Shown here: in pieces, positions 12,657 to 22,352 of the stretch | Position numbering within the stretch: the stretch's first letter is position 1 | How the letters are laid out: each line of letters opens with the position of its first letter | Virus record (IMG/VR): IMGVR_UViG_3300031974_003589 | Span: 1-27,754 of that record | From: a virus | Reading direction: 5' to 3' (one strand) | Length of the DNA: 27,754 bases | Position numbers and translations under genes: made by a program | Notes under the pieces: model-generated | What the model was told of the DNA's origin: nothing | Databases searched by the model: none | The model's input: only the letters and a program-made list of their open reading frames with translations

Positions 12657-13132
12657 AAGACACTCAAAAAAGACTAGAAGATTTTGGTAAACTTGTTGTC
12701 AAGACAAGCAGATACTATTTGACAAAAGGCAAACATAAGTCAAGCGGAGATCTGTACAAAAATTTGACATTCGATATTACTAAAAATGCGGATGGCTATT
12801 CTATGATATTTGAGATGCCTTACTATGGAGAATTTGTCGATAGAGGGGTTTCGGGTACTGAGAAAAAATACGATACACCATATAAATATACAACCAAGAA
12901 ACCACCTTATAGAGCCTTATTAGGATGGGTAAAGCAAAAAAAGATACGCTTTAGAGATCCTCAAGGAAGATTCAAAGCCGGAAACTACAAGACAATAGCT
13001 GCGATAATGCAAAACAGTATCTACAAAAAAGGAATGGCACCTACGTTATTCTTTACAAAGCCTTTCGAGAAACACTTTAAGAACCTTCCGGATGAACTGC
13101 TTGGAGGTCTTGCAAATGATTATAACCTATGA
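12650..13132 (+). CDS. HK97 gp10-like head-tail/neck protein
   Basis: 160 residues. The sequence MPYYGEFVDRGVSG near residues 55-69 is the hallmark of the HK97 gp10-like family (small tail-completion or neck proteins; core Y-x-x-FVE/D-x-GT/G). Before it is a helix (LEDFGKLVVKTSRYYL), and the end has PTLFFTKPFEKHF, the typical C-terminal helix. The extra basic segment KKPPYRALLGWVKQKKIR is also frequent in members that carry it as an extended loop. It acts at the connection of head and tail. It overlaps both neighbours in the tail operon. The assignment is good at family level. Confidence 0.75.
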   Translation: MLKDTQKRLEDFGKLVVKTSRYYLTKGKHKSSGDLYKNLTFDITKNADGYSMIFEMPYYGEFVDRGVSGTEKKYDTPYKYTTKKPPYRALLGWVKQKKIRFRDPQGRFKAGNYKTIAAIMQNSIYKKGMAPTLFFTKPFEKHFKNLPDELLGGLANDYNL

Positions 13133-14649
13133 GTACAAAAATTAACGTAAGAAGCCCTTACTATTTATCATATTCTGAACCGGTTGATCCAACACCTGCC
13201 TTTACTTGTGGATATGCAAATCCCCAAAATTTTTCAGTAGATGAAAGTGGTGCGGTATCATTACCAACATTAAGCTATGGTGCAATAGAATCTTATACTT
13301 CAACTGCTTCTGATTTTTCAAACGGAAGTTTTGACGAGGTTTCCTCTAGCACTTCTAGAACAGTTGACCTTACAATAATAGCCCCTGCGGGATTCAGTAA
13401 TGAAGGAAGCGGAATAGTTTGTAGCGTTACTGCAGATCAACCTGCCAAACCTGTGAGTTGTCCTGCGGTGGTAAGTGCAACCGGAACAATAGCAACCCAA
13501 TCATTAGATACCGGAGGAGATTCAGTAACAATAGACTATTCAAGTTATTTCACCGGAACAACAACGGATTTTACTGATGTTGTTTTAAATTCAAATGGGT
13601 CATACCTTGATGCAAGTATAAATACTGCAGATGAAGAGATCACATTAACATCAAAAGATACCGCAGGATCATTTACAATTCAAATTGAAAGAATAGATAA
13701 CACAACTGGTTGTAATGCGAAACAAACAATTACAACTACTCTTACTTCTCTAGATGCTTTTGATTGTACTGCAGCGAATCTTATTGGGGGTGCAATAAAT
13801 CCTGATGGAAGTTTAACAACACCATCCTCAATAGGAACAGTAACCGCAACAAAAGAAACAAGTGGAGGTTCTTCCGTTACAAGCATCGCAGCAAACAACA
13901 CGAGTTCAGATATAAGCGTTACATTGTATTACGATGTCCTTGCGCCATCTGGATATTCAAACGCAGGATCTACAATAGAATGTAATGTAACCTATACGCA
14001 AAAATCTAATATTACGCTTTTCGATTTTGATTGTAATGACGTTGATTTAGATGATCAAGCTATTTTGGTAGATGGTAGTGTAGTTGCAGGAGTAGCGAAA
14101 TGGCACGGAGCACCATTAGGCAAAGATGATCCAGAATATTACTTAACTATTGATAGCTTTACCCCTACCAAATTTACAAGAGTAGATACAACGGTAAGGC
14201 AAGATGTTACCTTTACAATACAAACTCCCGCATCCGGATTTGCAAATAGTGGAAGCACAATTGATTGTGTTGCTAGAATATGGCAACCTGCTCAGCCGGC
14301 AGCAGTTGTTGATCCTTGTGCTGACAAAACTGAAACTTGGTATATTGGGGTAGAAACCAATGATGTTTATACTAATTTTTATGACAAGAATATACAATAT
14401 TGTAGATATGAGGCAAAAGCAGAAGATGTACTTGCACCGGATGGTTCTTGGGAAGGGAAAACTCTTTGTTATTTAGGTAAATTAGCGGAGTTTCCCAATG
14501 GGCATCACACTTATATAAGAAAGACTAAGGGGAGTGTATATCTAGCATCAGTTACTCAATATGAATACGTTTTAGTTTTTGGAAGTAATTATACTATTTC
14601 TGCAGTTTATTTAAAAGATTGGAATACCAAACAGTTAAGAAGATTATAA
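13129..14649 (+). CDS. Repetitive beta-rich tail protein (three modules)
   Basis: 506 residues, low in charge and rich in Ser, Thr, Asn and Gly, suggesting an extended beta-structure. Three imperfect modules of about 80 to 100 residues can be traced: each starts with a Phe-x-Cys (about residues 25, 211 and 300), carries a DGS or ESG turn, and ends with a PxGFxNxGSxIxC motif (85-98, 272-285, 367-380). A different segment (about 105-205) separates modules one and two. The paired cysteines could form disulfides outside the cell. The C-terminal 110 residues have no repeat and include CADKTETWYIG. The protein is probably a tail or baseplate adhesin. It overlaps the gp10-like gene by 4 bases. No named family. 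Confidence 0.55.
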   Translation: MSTKINVRSPYYLSYSEPVDPTPAFTCGYANPQNFSVDESGAVSLPTLSYGAIESYTSTASDFSNGSFDEVSSSTSRTVDLTIIAPAGFSNEGSGIVCSVTADQPAKPVSCPAVVSATGTIATQSLDTGGDSVTIDYSSYFTGTTTDFTDVVLNSNGSYLDASINTADEEITLTSKDTAGSFTIQIERIDNTTGCNAKQTITTTLTSLDAFDCTAANLIGGAINPDGSLTTPSSIGTVTATKETSGGSSVTSIAANNTSSDISVTLYYDVLAPSGYSNAGSTIECNVTYTQKSNITLFDFDCNDVDLDDQAILVDGSVVAGVAKWHGAPLGKDDPEYYLTIDSFTPTKFTRVDTTVRQDVTFTIQTPASGFANSGSTIDCVARIWQPAQPAAVVDPCADKTETWYIGVETNDVYTNFYDKNIQYCRYEAKAEDVLAPDGSWEGKTLCYLGKLAEFPNGHHTYIRKTKGSVYLASVTQYEYVLVFGSNYTISAVYLKDWNTKQLRRL

Positions 14650-14650
14650 T

Positions 14651-15637
14651 ATGGCATTTGATAATATAGTTCTAGATCTTTATATCTATACAGGATTATC
14701 CTCAAGTTATACAGGGGATGATAAAAAATATACTTTAAATAAATCCTTAATTACAGGAGAGAGTAAAATTAACTTTGAAGTAGCCGAATTAGTACGAGAT
14801 TATATTAATATAGAATTTAACGATGACTATACAAGCTATTGCGTGTGGGTGCGTACTGATGCAACCGTAAGGGATGAGAACGATACAGAGTTTACTTATG
14901 GTAGCCCTATATCAAATACATATCTAGCCTTTGAGGGTTTCGGTTATTTTGAAGAAGGAATAAACCCCGAACTAGACAGGCACGCTTTAATCAGTACAAG
15001 TACTTTATATATCCCAGAAAATAGTGCAGGAAAGTTACCAATATTCGCAGAGGGAGTAGGAAAGGTTACTATTGATTCGGTTGATACGCAAATTACAGAT
15101 AGTGGAGATACAAACCAAAAGATACAATACATTACAATACCTGCCAATAGCAGTACCATTCAAGTTTACGATACTGATGATTCTACGCTTTTGAAAACGA
15201 TTACAGTAAACAATATATGCGAACCTAAATACACTCCGCATAAAGTAACATTTGTAAATAAATACGGAGCATTCCAAGATATATACTTCTTTAAAAAGAC
15301 AACCGAAAGGTTTAATGTTACGGATGAAACATATAAGAGGAATATATTTGAGAACAATAATAGCACCTACGATACTTATAGAGGGCAAAGAGAAAGATAT
15401 AATACAAATGCTAAAAGTACAATTAGCTTGAACACAGGTTTTGTGAACGAAGATTTTAATACCGCTATTGAAGAGTTGTTTCTGTCTGAGAAAGTATGGA
15501 TTAGATGGAATAATAAAACCTTGCCAATCATACCGACAACAAAAAGCCTTGAGTTTAAAACAAGCCTAAACGACAAATTAGCTAATTATACTATTGACTT
15601 TGAATTTGCATTCAATAAGATCAACAATGTAAGATGA
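14651..15637 (+). CDS. Distal tail/baseplate protein (putative)
   Basis: 328 residues. It belongs, by appearance, to a group of tail proteins common in Bacteroidota siphophages: an N-terminal beta domain (LDLYIYTG, ESKINFEVAELVRDYI), a middle with a beta-sandwich (YITIPANSSTIQVYDTDD), and a strongly typical C-terminal half: HKVTFVNKYGAFQDIYFFKK, then NTGFVNEDFNTAIEELFLSEKVWI, and a final NYTIDFEFAFNKIN. The position, before the large tail protein and the tape measure, would suit a distal tail (Dit) equivalent. That functional name is inferred from order and not proven. It overlaps the next gene by 4 bases. Confidence 0.5.
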   Translation: MAFDNIVLDLYIYTGLSSSYTGDDKKYTLNKSLITGESKINFEVAELVRDYINIEFNDDYTSYCVWVRTDATVRDENDTEFTYGSPISNTYLAFEGFGYFEEGINPELDRHALISTSTLYIPENSAGKLPIFAEGVGKVTIDSVDTQITDSGDTNQKIQYITIPANSSTIQVYDTDDSTLLKTITVNNICEPKYTPHKVTFVNKYGAFQDIYFFKKTTERFNVTDETYKRNIFENNNSTYDTYRGQRERYNTNAKSTISLNTGFVNEDFNTAIEELFLSEKVWIRWNNKTLPIIPTTKSLEFKTSLNDKLANYTIDFEFAFNKINNVR

Positions 15638-18399
15638 TAAATCTACAATTATACATTTTAAACGAGAACGGACAATCTTACGATGAAGTAGAACTCTACG
15701 ACAACGAAACGGTTAGCTATACTCAATCGCTACAAGATGTTAGGGATATATCTAAAGTGTTCTCAGACTTCACACGCACATTTAATGTACCGGCTTCTCG
15801 GACAAACAACATTATATTCAAGCATTTCTATAATTATTTTATAGATGGTTTTGATCCCAAAAAAAGACATAAGGCTAAAATATATCTTAACTACAAGCTA
15901 TACAAGGAGGGGTATATAAAATTAGAAGGATCAACAACAAAAGACAATAAGCCTTTTACTTATAGATTAACATTCTTTGGAAGCGGTGTAATACTTAAAG
16001 ATGTTTTTAGAGAAAAGAAATTAGCCTCTTTATCATATCTGATCAGCAACTTTAAATTTGACTACACATCAGCGAATGTAAAACAATACTTGCAAGATGG
16101 TCTTAATGAATCCTTGTTTATTCCTTCGGGCAGTGTAACCGGTACTTCAGAATTTATTGATATTGAAGATGCGATTGTCTTTCCACTTATATCACATACG
16201 GAGCGTATGATATATGATAGCAATACTTCTTATACAGCAATCTCTGGGGAGGCTAACCTAGCAGATGTTACAAATGGAGGTTTAAAGCTAACGGAATTAA
16301 AACCGGCAATTAGGGTACACGCTATTATTAAGGCAATAGAAGCACAATATAAAGATCACGGAATAGAGTTTACTGATGATTTTTTTAATGAAACAAATCT
16401 TCCGTATTACAACCTATATCTTTGGTTGCACACGAAAAGCGGAGGGCTATTTGTAGATCAAGAGGGAGGTACATATTTTGAGGATTTTGTAGTTGTTCCG
16501 GGTTCGGATGTTGGAGCAACCGGTGTGGGTATTATTGAAAATGGGAATACATTTACAACCCCCGATCCTGCACAAGTAATTAGCAATCCCAAAAGAGCAG
16601 AATTGCAGAGAAGCCTAAGTATGTATGTTGAAACATCTGTTAGTGGTTCTTTTACAGTTATCATATACGATGAGCAGGGGAATGAGTTTGGAAGCTATAC
16701 CGGAACTCAAACGAATAACAAATTTGTTGCTATTGCAGAAAAAGATGCGATAGAAATAGACAAAGGATCATATAGATTTGCAGTTAAATCAAACACTCCG
16801 GGTACTTTTTTTGTACACGTAAAAGTAACAAGACCTGGCACAACCCTTGGAAAAAGAGAATTAGACTTTTTTGGAGAGGCTGTTGTAGGTACGGACACAG
16901 AAGTATATGCAGCAAATCAAATGCCCGATATAACAATCTTAGGATTCCTTACAGGATTATTTAAGATGTTTAACCTTACCGCATATCAAAATAGTGATGG
17001 CAAAATAGTAGTACAAACCCTTGATCAATTCTTTGATGCTAGTGATAAGATATATGATATTACAGAATATCTTGACAAAGATACAATCACAGTAGATTCT
17101 ATTGTGCCTTACAGACAAGTAACATTTTCCTACGAAGGGAGAGATACTTTTTTAGCATCAACCTACGAAGATCTAAACAATAAAGATTGGGGGGGCTTAC
17201 ATTACAAGGAAAACGACAACAACCTTGGTAGCGAATATAAAATAATCGCACCTTTTGAGCATATGTTGTTTGAAAAGCTAACTGATGTTAATGACAGTTC
17301 AGATACAGGAATACAAATAGGATGGAGTGCGGATGACAAGCAATCTCCAACGGTTGGCAAACCATTACTTTTTTATGCAGTACCAAAAGAGATTAGCGAA
17401 CCAATAAAGCTGATAAACTTTAATAGTACAACATCTGTCCTAAGTGCAAATACAAGCGTTTATATGCCATCTAATTCAGTTGAGTTGGGTGTTGATCTGA
17501 CTGATTCAGATAATATAAATTTCGCATCTGAAATAAATGAATATGCTCTAATACCTTTTAAAAGTTCTTTATTCGACAAATACTATAAGAATTATATAGT
17601 AGATATTTTTGACAAGCAAAGAAGAATAACAAACACATCTGCGTATTTGCCGATGAGGATATTAGTTAATCTTAATCTTAATGATAAGATATTAATTACA
17701 GATAAGCTTTATAAAATTAATAAGCTGACAACTGATTTTCAGAAGCTATTGACAAAGCTAGAGTTAATTAATACAACAAATATTCAAGGGAAAAATATAA
17801 TAAGAAATACCATTTTCAGACAAGAGCAGCTTGTAACAAATAAATCTTGTGGATCTGCAGATTCAACCATTTTAAGTGCGGATTCAACAATAATTTCGGT
17901 AGATTGTACAGGATTAAAAGCTTCGGATGGATATGTATTAATAAATGATTCGGGAGATGGAACTACCGCAATTAGCAATACCCCATCCTCAAGTATAAAC
18001 GGATCTCCGGTTACTGTAACACCACCAACATTGGCAGTAGATACTTTGAGAGATGTAACATCTTCTTCTTTTAATATTGGGCATCAAGTTACTGCATTAG
18101 GAAAAATAGGAACTGCAGAAAATATAGATGAATATGGATTCTTATATAGCACAACTTCAAATGATCTGGTAGGAACTGATGTTGATGATATTGCAGCGGT
18201 ATCTGGAGTAACAAAAATAGCTTATGCAACCGCATCAAACAATAAAAGACCAACTGTTCCATTTACTTCAACATACAAAAACAATAGTGCAAGTTCGGCA
18301 ACAACATATTATTTTAGATTTTATGGCAGAACAAACACAGGATTAGCGTATGCAGAAGCAGATGCGATAAGTGATATTCAATCAATAACAACATTATGA
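15634..18399 (+). CDS. Large tail/baseplate hub protein with FN3-like C-terminus
   Basis: 921 residues, the largest gene in the window. The N-terminus (about 1-150) contains a phage tail domain with SDFTRTFNVPASRTNNIIFKH and FDPKKRHKAKIYLN, known from large tail proteins of Bacteroidota phages, presumably a baseplate hub or Tal-like protein. The central part is beta-rich with no enzymatic motif. At about 745-765 a short imperfect repeat SADSTI-x-SAD/VD leads to a C-terminal domain (about 800-921) with DEYGFLYSTT and TTYYFRFYGRTNTG, which looks like a fibronectin type III-like or Bacteroidota surface-binding domain. Such a domain would sit at the tail tip and could touch the host. Its stop overlaps the next start (ATGA). 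Confidence 0.6.
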   Translation: MINLQLYILNENGQSYDEVELYDNETVSYTQSLQDVRDISKVFSDFTRTFNVPASRTNNIIFKHFYNYFIDGFDPKKRHKAKIYLNYKLYKEGYIKLEGSTTKDNKPFTYRLTFFGSGVILKDVFREKKLASLSYLISNFKFDYTSANVKQYLQDGLNESLFIPSGSVTGTSEFIDIEDAIVFPLISHTERMIYDSNTSYTAISGEANLADVTNGGLKLTELKPAIRVHAIIKAIEAQYKDHGIEFTDDFFNETNLPYYNLYLWLHTKSGGLFVDQEGGTYFEDFVVVPGSDVGATGVGIIENGNTFTTPDPAQVISNPKRAELQRSLSMYVETSVSGSFTVIIYDEQGNEFGSYTGTQTNNKFVAIAEKDAIEIDKGSYRFAVKSNTPGTFFVHVKVTRPGTTLGKRELDFFGEAVVGTDTEVYAANQMPDITILGFLTGLFKMFNLTAYQNSDGKIVVQTLDQFFDASDKIYDITEYLDKDTITVDSIVPYRQVTFSYEGRDTFLASTYEDLNNKDWGGLHYKENDNNLGSEYKIIAPFEHMLFEKLTDVNDSSDTGIQIGWSADDKQSPTVGKPLLFYAVPKEISEPIKLINFNSTTSVLSANTSVYMPSNSVELGVDLTDSDNINFASEINEYALIPFKSSLFDKYYKNYIVDIFDKQRRITNTSAYLPMRILVNLNLNDKILITDKLYKINKLTTDFQKLLTKLELINTTNIQGKNIIRNTIFRQEQLVTNKSCGSADSTILSADSTIISVDCTGLKASDGYVLINDSGDGTTAISNTPSSSINGSPVTVTPPTLAVDTLRDVTSSSFNIGHQVTALGKIGTAENIDEYGFLYSTTSNDLVGTDVDDIAAVSGVTKIAYATASNNKRPTVPFTSTYKNNSASSATTYYFRFYGRTNTGLAYAEADAISDIQSITTL

Positions 18400-18551
18400 T
18401 ACAAAACATATTAGAGCTTCTTGAGTTAAATAAGAAAAACAAACAATCTGGTCGTTATATTAGTATAGCAATCGGAGAGTATAAATATCCGCACTCGTTT
18501 TCAGAGGGTGTAAAACTATTGAGACGTAAATTATGGAAAAACGCACCATAG
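18396..18551 (+). CDS. Small hypothetical protein ahead of tape measure (51 aa)
   Basis: An ATG at 18396 overlaps the previous TGA and opens a 51-codon frame ending at 18551, 19 bases into the tape measure gene. The protein has a helical start (IQNILELLELNKKNK) and a compact second half (YISIAIGEYKYPHSF, then LLRRKLW), positively charged. It fills a 133-base gap in an otherwise gapless operon with ATGA coupling. Unknown function; a small tail chaperone or connector is one option. Confidence 0.55.
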   Translation: MIQNILELLELNKKNKQSGRYISIAIGEYKYPHSFSEGVKLLRRKLWKNAP

Positions 18552-20278
18552 AGGTAAATGCCAAAACAGGCGCAGCAGAAAAAGATCTAGAAAAGATTGC
18601 ACAGATACTTGAGGGTATTGCAGGCAAAATGGATTCAGCTGCTGATTCTATTGATCAAGGATTTAAGGATATCAAGGAGGGAGCAAAGGATAGTGGGAAA
18701 TCTCTTTTATCTTTTGGCAATCTATTTAAAGCCGGTGGTGTATTTGCTTTGGCTGAAAAAGTGCTTGGCTTTGTAACAGATGCATTCAAGGAAACTCAAT
18801 TTGGAGCAGATGCTTTAAGAATAGGGCAAGAGGCTTTGTCTAGGGTAATGAATGATTTCTTTAACTTCATATTTAATAATGTAGGAACGGTTGTAGATTA
18901 TTTTAAAGCAATCTTTGAAAATCCTCGTCAAGCAATTTCTGATTTATCTGATGCTATTCAGAAAAACTTAATGGAACGTTTGAATAGTCTGCTTGAAATG
19001 TTTGGATATTTATCAGATGCTTTGGTTAAAGTATTCAAAGGAGATTTTGCAGGTGCATTAGATTCCGTAAAGGAAGCAGGAAAAGAATATGTTGATGTGT
19101 TAACCGGAGTGGATGATTCAGCAAGTAAAATTGTAGAAGGCACAAAAGAACTCGTAAAGGCAACTGTCGATTATGGAAAAGAAGTAGTGACTACTGCAGC
19201 AAATTCTGTTAAATTACAAAAACAAGCTGAAAAATTAGAAGCGGTAAATCAAGGGCTAATCGAAAGCTATGATATACAAGCGGAAAGTTTACGACAGATT
19301 CGTGACGATGAAAGCAAATCTATTGACCAAAGAATAGAGGCAAACAACAAACTAAAAGGAGTACTTGAGGAGCAGGAAAAAGTAATGAAAGCAAATGCTC
19401 AAGCTATTGTTGATGCAGCACAAGCAAGATTTAATGCAACCGGTTTACAAGAGGATGAGATTGCTTTGATCCAAGCTAAAAATGAATTGACTGCAGTTGA
19501 GGCAACTGTTACAGGATTTATGAGTGAGCAGCTTACCAATGAAAATGCTCTTAGAAAAGAGAAACTCGAATTGATGAATGAGTTGCAGTTAATTGGTAAA
19601 GATGATTTTGAAAGACAGATATCAGAAGCAGAACAATTAAGAGATCAGCGTTTATCAGATATTGAAAGAGAAATATCAGATGAAGCAATGCGTAAAGAGT
19701 TACTTCTTGCGGTAGAAAAAGAATATCAAGCATCGTTAGATGATATTGAAAATCAAAAAAACGAAATAGCGGAAAAGCAAAGACAAGAAGATTTTGCAAG
19801 AGAACAAGCAGTTACTCAAGCTAAAATAGATTTAGCAGCCGGAGCATTAAACGCATTACAAGGGTTAGCTAAAGAGGGTAGCGATGCAAGTAAAGCATTA
19901 GCAGTAGGACAAGTTGTGTTAGATGCATACAAGGCAATCCAAGCAACGTTCGCTAACGCATCAGCAAATCCAAGCACAATACTTTTCCCTGGTTATCCCT
20001 TTGTTCAAGCAGCAGTAACCGCAGTAAGTGCTTTTGCTAATGTTCGTAAAATAATGGCGGTTGATCCTATGAAGGCTTCAACACCGGCTGCACCATCGGG
20101 AGGGAGAGGCGCACAAGCACCATCTTTTAATGTAGTGGGAGCAGCACCGGAAAATCAATTAGCTGAAACGCTAGGAGAAAAAGAACAGAAACCGGTCAAA
20201 GCATTTGTTGTGAGCAACGAGGTTAGCAATGCACAAGAACTTGATAGAAATATAACAGAAGAAGCATCAATAGGTTAA
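18533..20278 (+). CDS. Tail tape measure protein
   Basis: 581 residues, mostly helical and rich in Ala, Glu, Lys and Gln, with coiled-coil stretches (about 225-430, for example KLQKQAEKLEAVNQGLIE). The N-terminus (EVNAKTGAAEKDLEKI) is typical of tape measure proteins that line the tail tube, and a hydrophobic segment near 60-80 (FKAGGVFALAEKVLGFV) could enter the host membrane at DNA injection. The C-terminus (about 470-581) has FANVRKIMAVDP and a Gly/Pro-rich stretch before FVVSNEVSNAQELDRNI, common in Bacteroidota phage tape measures. If it follows the usual rule of about 0.15 nm per residue, the tail would be about 85-90 nm long, a modest siphovirus tail; this length is an estimate only. 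Confidence 0.75.
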   Translation: MEKRTIEVNAKTGAAEKDLEKIAQILEGIAGKMDSAADSIDQGFKDIKEGAKDSGKSLLSFGNLFKAGGVFALAEKVLGFVTDAFKETQFGADALRIGQEALSRVMNDFFNFIFNNVGTVVDYFKAIFENPRQAISDLSDAIQKNLMERLNSLLEMFGYLSDALVKVFKGDFAGALDSVKEAGKEYVDVLTGVDDSASKIVEGTKELVKATVDYGKEVVTTAANSVKLQKQAEKLEAVNQGLIESYDIQAESLRQIRDDESKSIDQRIEANNKLKGVLEEQEKVMKANAQAIVDAAQARFNATGLQEDEIALIQAKNELTAVEATVTGFMSEQLTNENALRKEKLELMNELQLIGKDDFERQISEAEQLRDQRLSDIEREISDEAMRKELLLAVEKEYQASLDDIENQKNEIAEKQRQEDFAREQAVTQAKIDLAAGALNALQGLAKEGSDASKALAVGQVVLDAYKAIQATFANASANPSTILFPGYPFVQAAVTAVSAFANVRKIMAVDPMKASTPAAPSGGRGAQAPSFNVVGAAPENQLAETLGEKEQKPVKAFVVSNEVSNAQELDRNITEEASIG

Positions 20279-20280
20279 AT

Positions 20281-21342
20281 ATGAAAATAGTAGAATTAAT
20301 ATTAGATGAAGAAAACGATCACGCAGGAATAGATGCGATTAGTATCGTTGAAAATCCTGCAATAGAAAGAGATTTTGTTGCCTTAAAATCGCACGAAGTT
20401 AAGTTTGCAGAAGTAGATCGTGAAAAGAAAATCTTAATAGGACCATTATTAACCCCAAATAAGCCTATATACAGAAGATCTGGAGAAGAAGAGTATTATA
20501 TATACTTTTCAAGAGAAACTGTCTTAAAAGCCTCGCAAATGTATTTAAAGAATGGCAATCAAAAGAACAGCACATTAGAACACGCTGAAAAAATACAAGG
20601 GCTTACGTTGGTTGAATCTTGGATCGTTGAAGATAAGAAAAAAGATAAGAGTGCTTTGTATGATATGGATGTGCCATTAGGAACTTGGATGGGTACAGTA
20701 AAGGTTGATAATGATCAGATATGGGAAGATTATGTAAAAACCGGAAAAGTGAAAGGATTTTCTATTGAGGGTTATTTTGCAGACAAAGCTGAACAACCAA
20801 GAGAAAGCGGATTAAGAGAAGAATACGATGAGATTCTTTCTATGATTGAAGAAGAAGAAGCTACCGAGATGCTATCTACCGCAAAAGCTATTATCAAAAA
20901 AGATAAGCGACATAAATCCGGTCAGACAATCGAAATGGAATCTTACTCTGATTATCCTGCATCGGTTAAAAATAATGCAAAGAGAGGGCTTAAATTAAAC
21001 GAAGAACAAGGAAATAAATGCGCAACTCAAGTAGGAAAGGTAAGAGCGCAGCAATTAGCCCAAGGAAAGCCGGTATCTGAATCTACGATCAAACGTATGT
21101 TTTCATATTTGTCAAGAGCAGAAACATACTATGATCAAGGAGATCCAACCACTTGCGGATATATAAGCTATTTATTATGGGGTGGTAAGACTGCTAAGAA
21201 TTGGGCAGAGAGCAAAATAAAATCATTTGAAGGGATTGCAGAGGATGTTGATTTAAAAGCACCTTGTTGGGATGGATACGAAATGATAGGATGGAAGATG
21301 AAAAATGGAAAAAAAGTACCTAATTGTGTACCTGAAGAATAA
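20281..21342 (+). CDS. Prohead protease (XkdF-like) with C-terminal extra domains
   Basis: 353 residues. The first 170 match the XkdF-like phage serine protease family: ILIGPLLTPNKPIYR near 51-65, YIYFSRETV, then STLEHAE with H101 and VESWIVED, and KGFSIEGYF with S161, the probable catalytic serine, H101 being the partner. It would trim the scaffold and capsid in the prohead. Two further parts follow. About 222-312 is a helical domain starting YSDYPASVKNNAKRGL with CATQVGKVRAQQLA and ending CGYISYLLWGGKTA, known as an appendage to phage head proteins. The last 25 residues (PCWDGYEMIGWKMKNG, then PNCVPEE) form a tiny common tail. The gene starts 3 bases after the tape measure stop. Confidence 0.8.
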   Translation: MKIVELILDEENDHAGIDAISIVENPAIERDFVALKSHEVKFAEVDREKKILIGPLLTPNKPIYRRSGEEEYYIYFSRETVLKASQMYLKNGNQKNSTLEHAEKIQGLTLVESWIVEDKKKDKSALYDMDVPLGTWMGTVKVDNDQIWEDYVKTGKVKGFSIEGYFADKAEQPRESGLREEYDEILSMIEEEEATEMLSTAKAIIKKDKRHKSGQTIEMESYSDYPASVKNNAKRGLKLNEEQGNKCATQVGKVRAQQLAQGKPVSESTIKRMFSYLSRAETYYDQGDPTTCGYISYLLWGGKTAKNWAESKIKSFEGIAEDVDLKAPCWDGYEMIGWKMKNGKKVPNCVPEE

Positions 21343-21704
21343 TGGCAGACAGAAGAACACCAATACCGCATAGTAAAAAAAGAGCCTGTCTTTGCAGAGA
21401 TGGTTCTTATAGTAGAGAATGTTGTGGGCAAGATTATTTCAGCCAAGGAATAGGCAATATCACAGGGGAAGCTATCGAAGGGGTTTTATATAAATATATT
21501 ATAGAATCTTGTTCAGATCAGCATCAGCATCACGCACATATACACGATACCGCTTTAGAGGTTGGTAAAATATATTACCTTACCCTTGAAAACAATCACA
21601 ACGAATGCTACACTATTGTACAGGAATCGGGAAGCGAAGGAATACACATTAATACCGCATCAATAGCTTACAATGATTGTGCAACTTGTGAATCCGCAAA
21701 TTGA
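21342..21704 (+). CDS. Conserved Cys-rich structural-region protein
   Basis: 120 residues. The beginning, KKRACLCRDGSYSRECCGQDYFSQGIGNI, is typical of a small protein that recurs in the structural region of Bacteroidota phages. It contains clustered cysteines (C17, C19, C27, C28) that may bind metal or form disulfides. The rest is beta-rich and ends with two cysteines (CATCESAN). A histidine-rich patch (HQHHAHIH) lies in the centre. The overlapping start at 21342 (ATGG after TAA) couples it to the protease gene. It could be a head decoration or tail component. The function is unknown. Confidence 0.6.
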   Translation: MADRRTPIPHSKKRACLCRDGSYSRECCGQDYFSQGIGNITGEAIEGVLYKYIIESCSDQHQHHAHIHDTALEVGKIYYLTLENNHNECYTIVQESGSEGIHINTASIAYNDCATCESAN

Positions 21705-21740
21705 AAATGCAAATTTTTTTAATCAATACGTTAATATAAT

Positions 21741-22346
21741 ATGAAATCAACAGAAGTACTCACGCAACTTAAAACCCTATTGGGTATGGAAGTTAAATTA
21801 GAGGAGATGGAATTGTCAAACGGAACAATTCTTGAAGCCGAAAAGTTCGAAGCTGGTCAAGAGGTTTTTATCAAAACCGAAGATGAGAAAGTAGCTTTGC
21901 CGGAAGGAATCTATGACCTTGCAGATGGCAACAAATTAATCGTTGTAGATGAAGGTGTGATAGATGATATTAAATCAGAAATAGAAACCGATATGTCAGA
22001 AGAAATCGAAAACCAAGTAGAAGAGACTGTTCTCGAAGAAAACCAAGAAGAGAAACAGGAAATGAATTACGCTACAAAAGAAGAGTTAGCGGAGGTCAAG
22101 GAAATGATTGAGGAGATCAAAGCAATGATCGAGCCAAAAGAAGAAGAAATGTCTTCGGAAGAACCTAAAGAAGAAATCCAAGCAGAACAACAAGAACTTA
22201 AAGAAGAATTGTCAAAACCTGCAGCAGAAGCTATCAAGCATAATCCTGAAGCACAGACAAAAACTTCAATGAATTTATATGCACAAAGTAGAGCAACAAC
22301 TACTTTTGACAGAGTCTTAGAAAAAATCTCAAATATTAATAGATAA
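21741..22346 (+). CDS. Head scaffolding protein
   Basis: 201 residues, highly acidic and Glu-rich, with a long coiled coil (about 100-150: EELAEVKEMIEEIKAMIE) and a disordered Glu/Lys/Pro stretch. It sits immediately upstream of the major capsid gene, with the protease gene just before, the classical order for scaffolds. The C-terminal segment SMNLYAQSRATTTFDRVLEKISNI is conserved in form in related scaffolds and probably binds the capsid protein. The N-terminal part (about 1-75) is a small beta-rich domain (EVFIKTEDEKVALPEGIYDL) seen in many such proteins. A 36-base AT-rich gap precedes it, perhaps with a weak promoter (TTG 21701; TAATATAAT 21732). Confidence 0.75.
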   Translation: MKSTEVLTQLKTLLGMEVKLEEMELSNGTILEAEKFEAGQEVFIKTEDEKVALPEGIYDLADGNKLIVVDEGVIDDIKSEIETDMSEEIENQVEETVLEENQEEKQEMNYATKEELAEVKEMIEEIKAMIEPKEEEMSSEEPKEEIQAEQQELKEELSKPAAEAIKHNPEAQTKTSMNLYAQSRATTTFDRVLEKISNINR

Positions 22347-22352
22347 ATAAAA

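Noticed and set aside
21701-21740. Possible promoter before the scaffold gene (TTG, TAATATAAT).
   Set aside because: The -7 element does not match TAnnTTTG; too weak to list as a feature.
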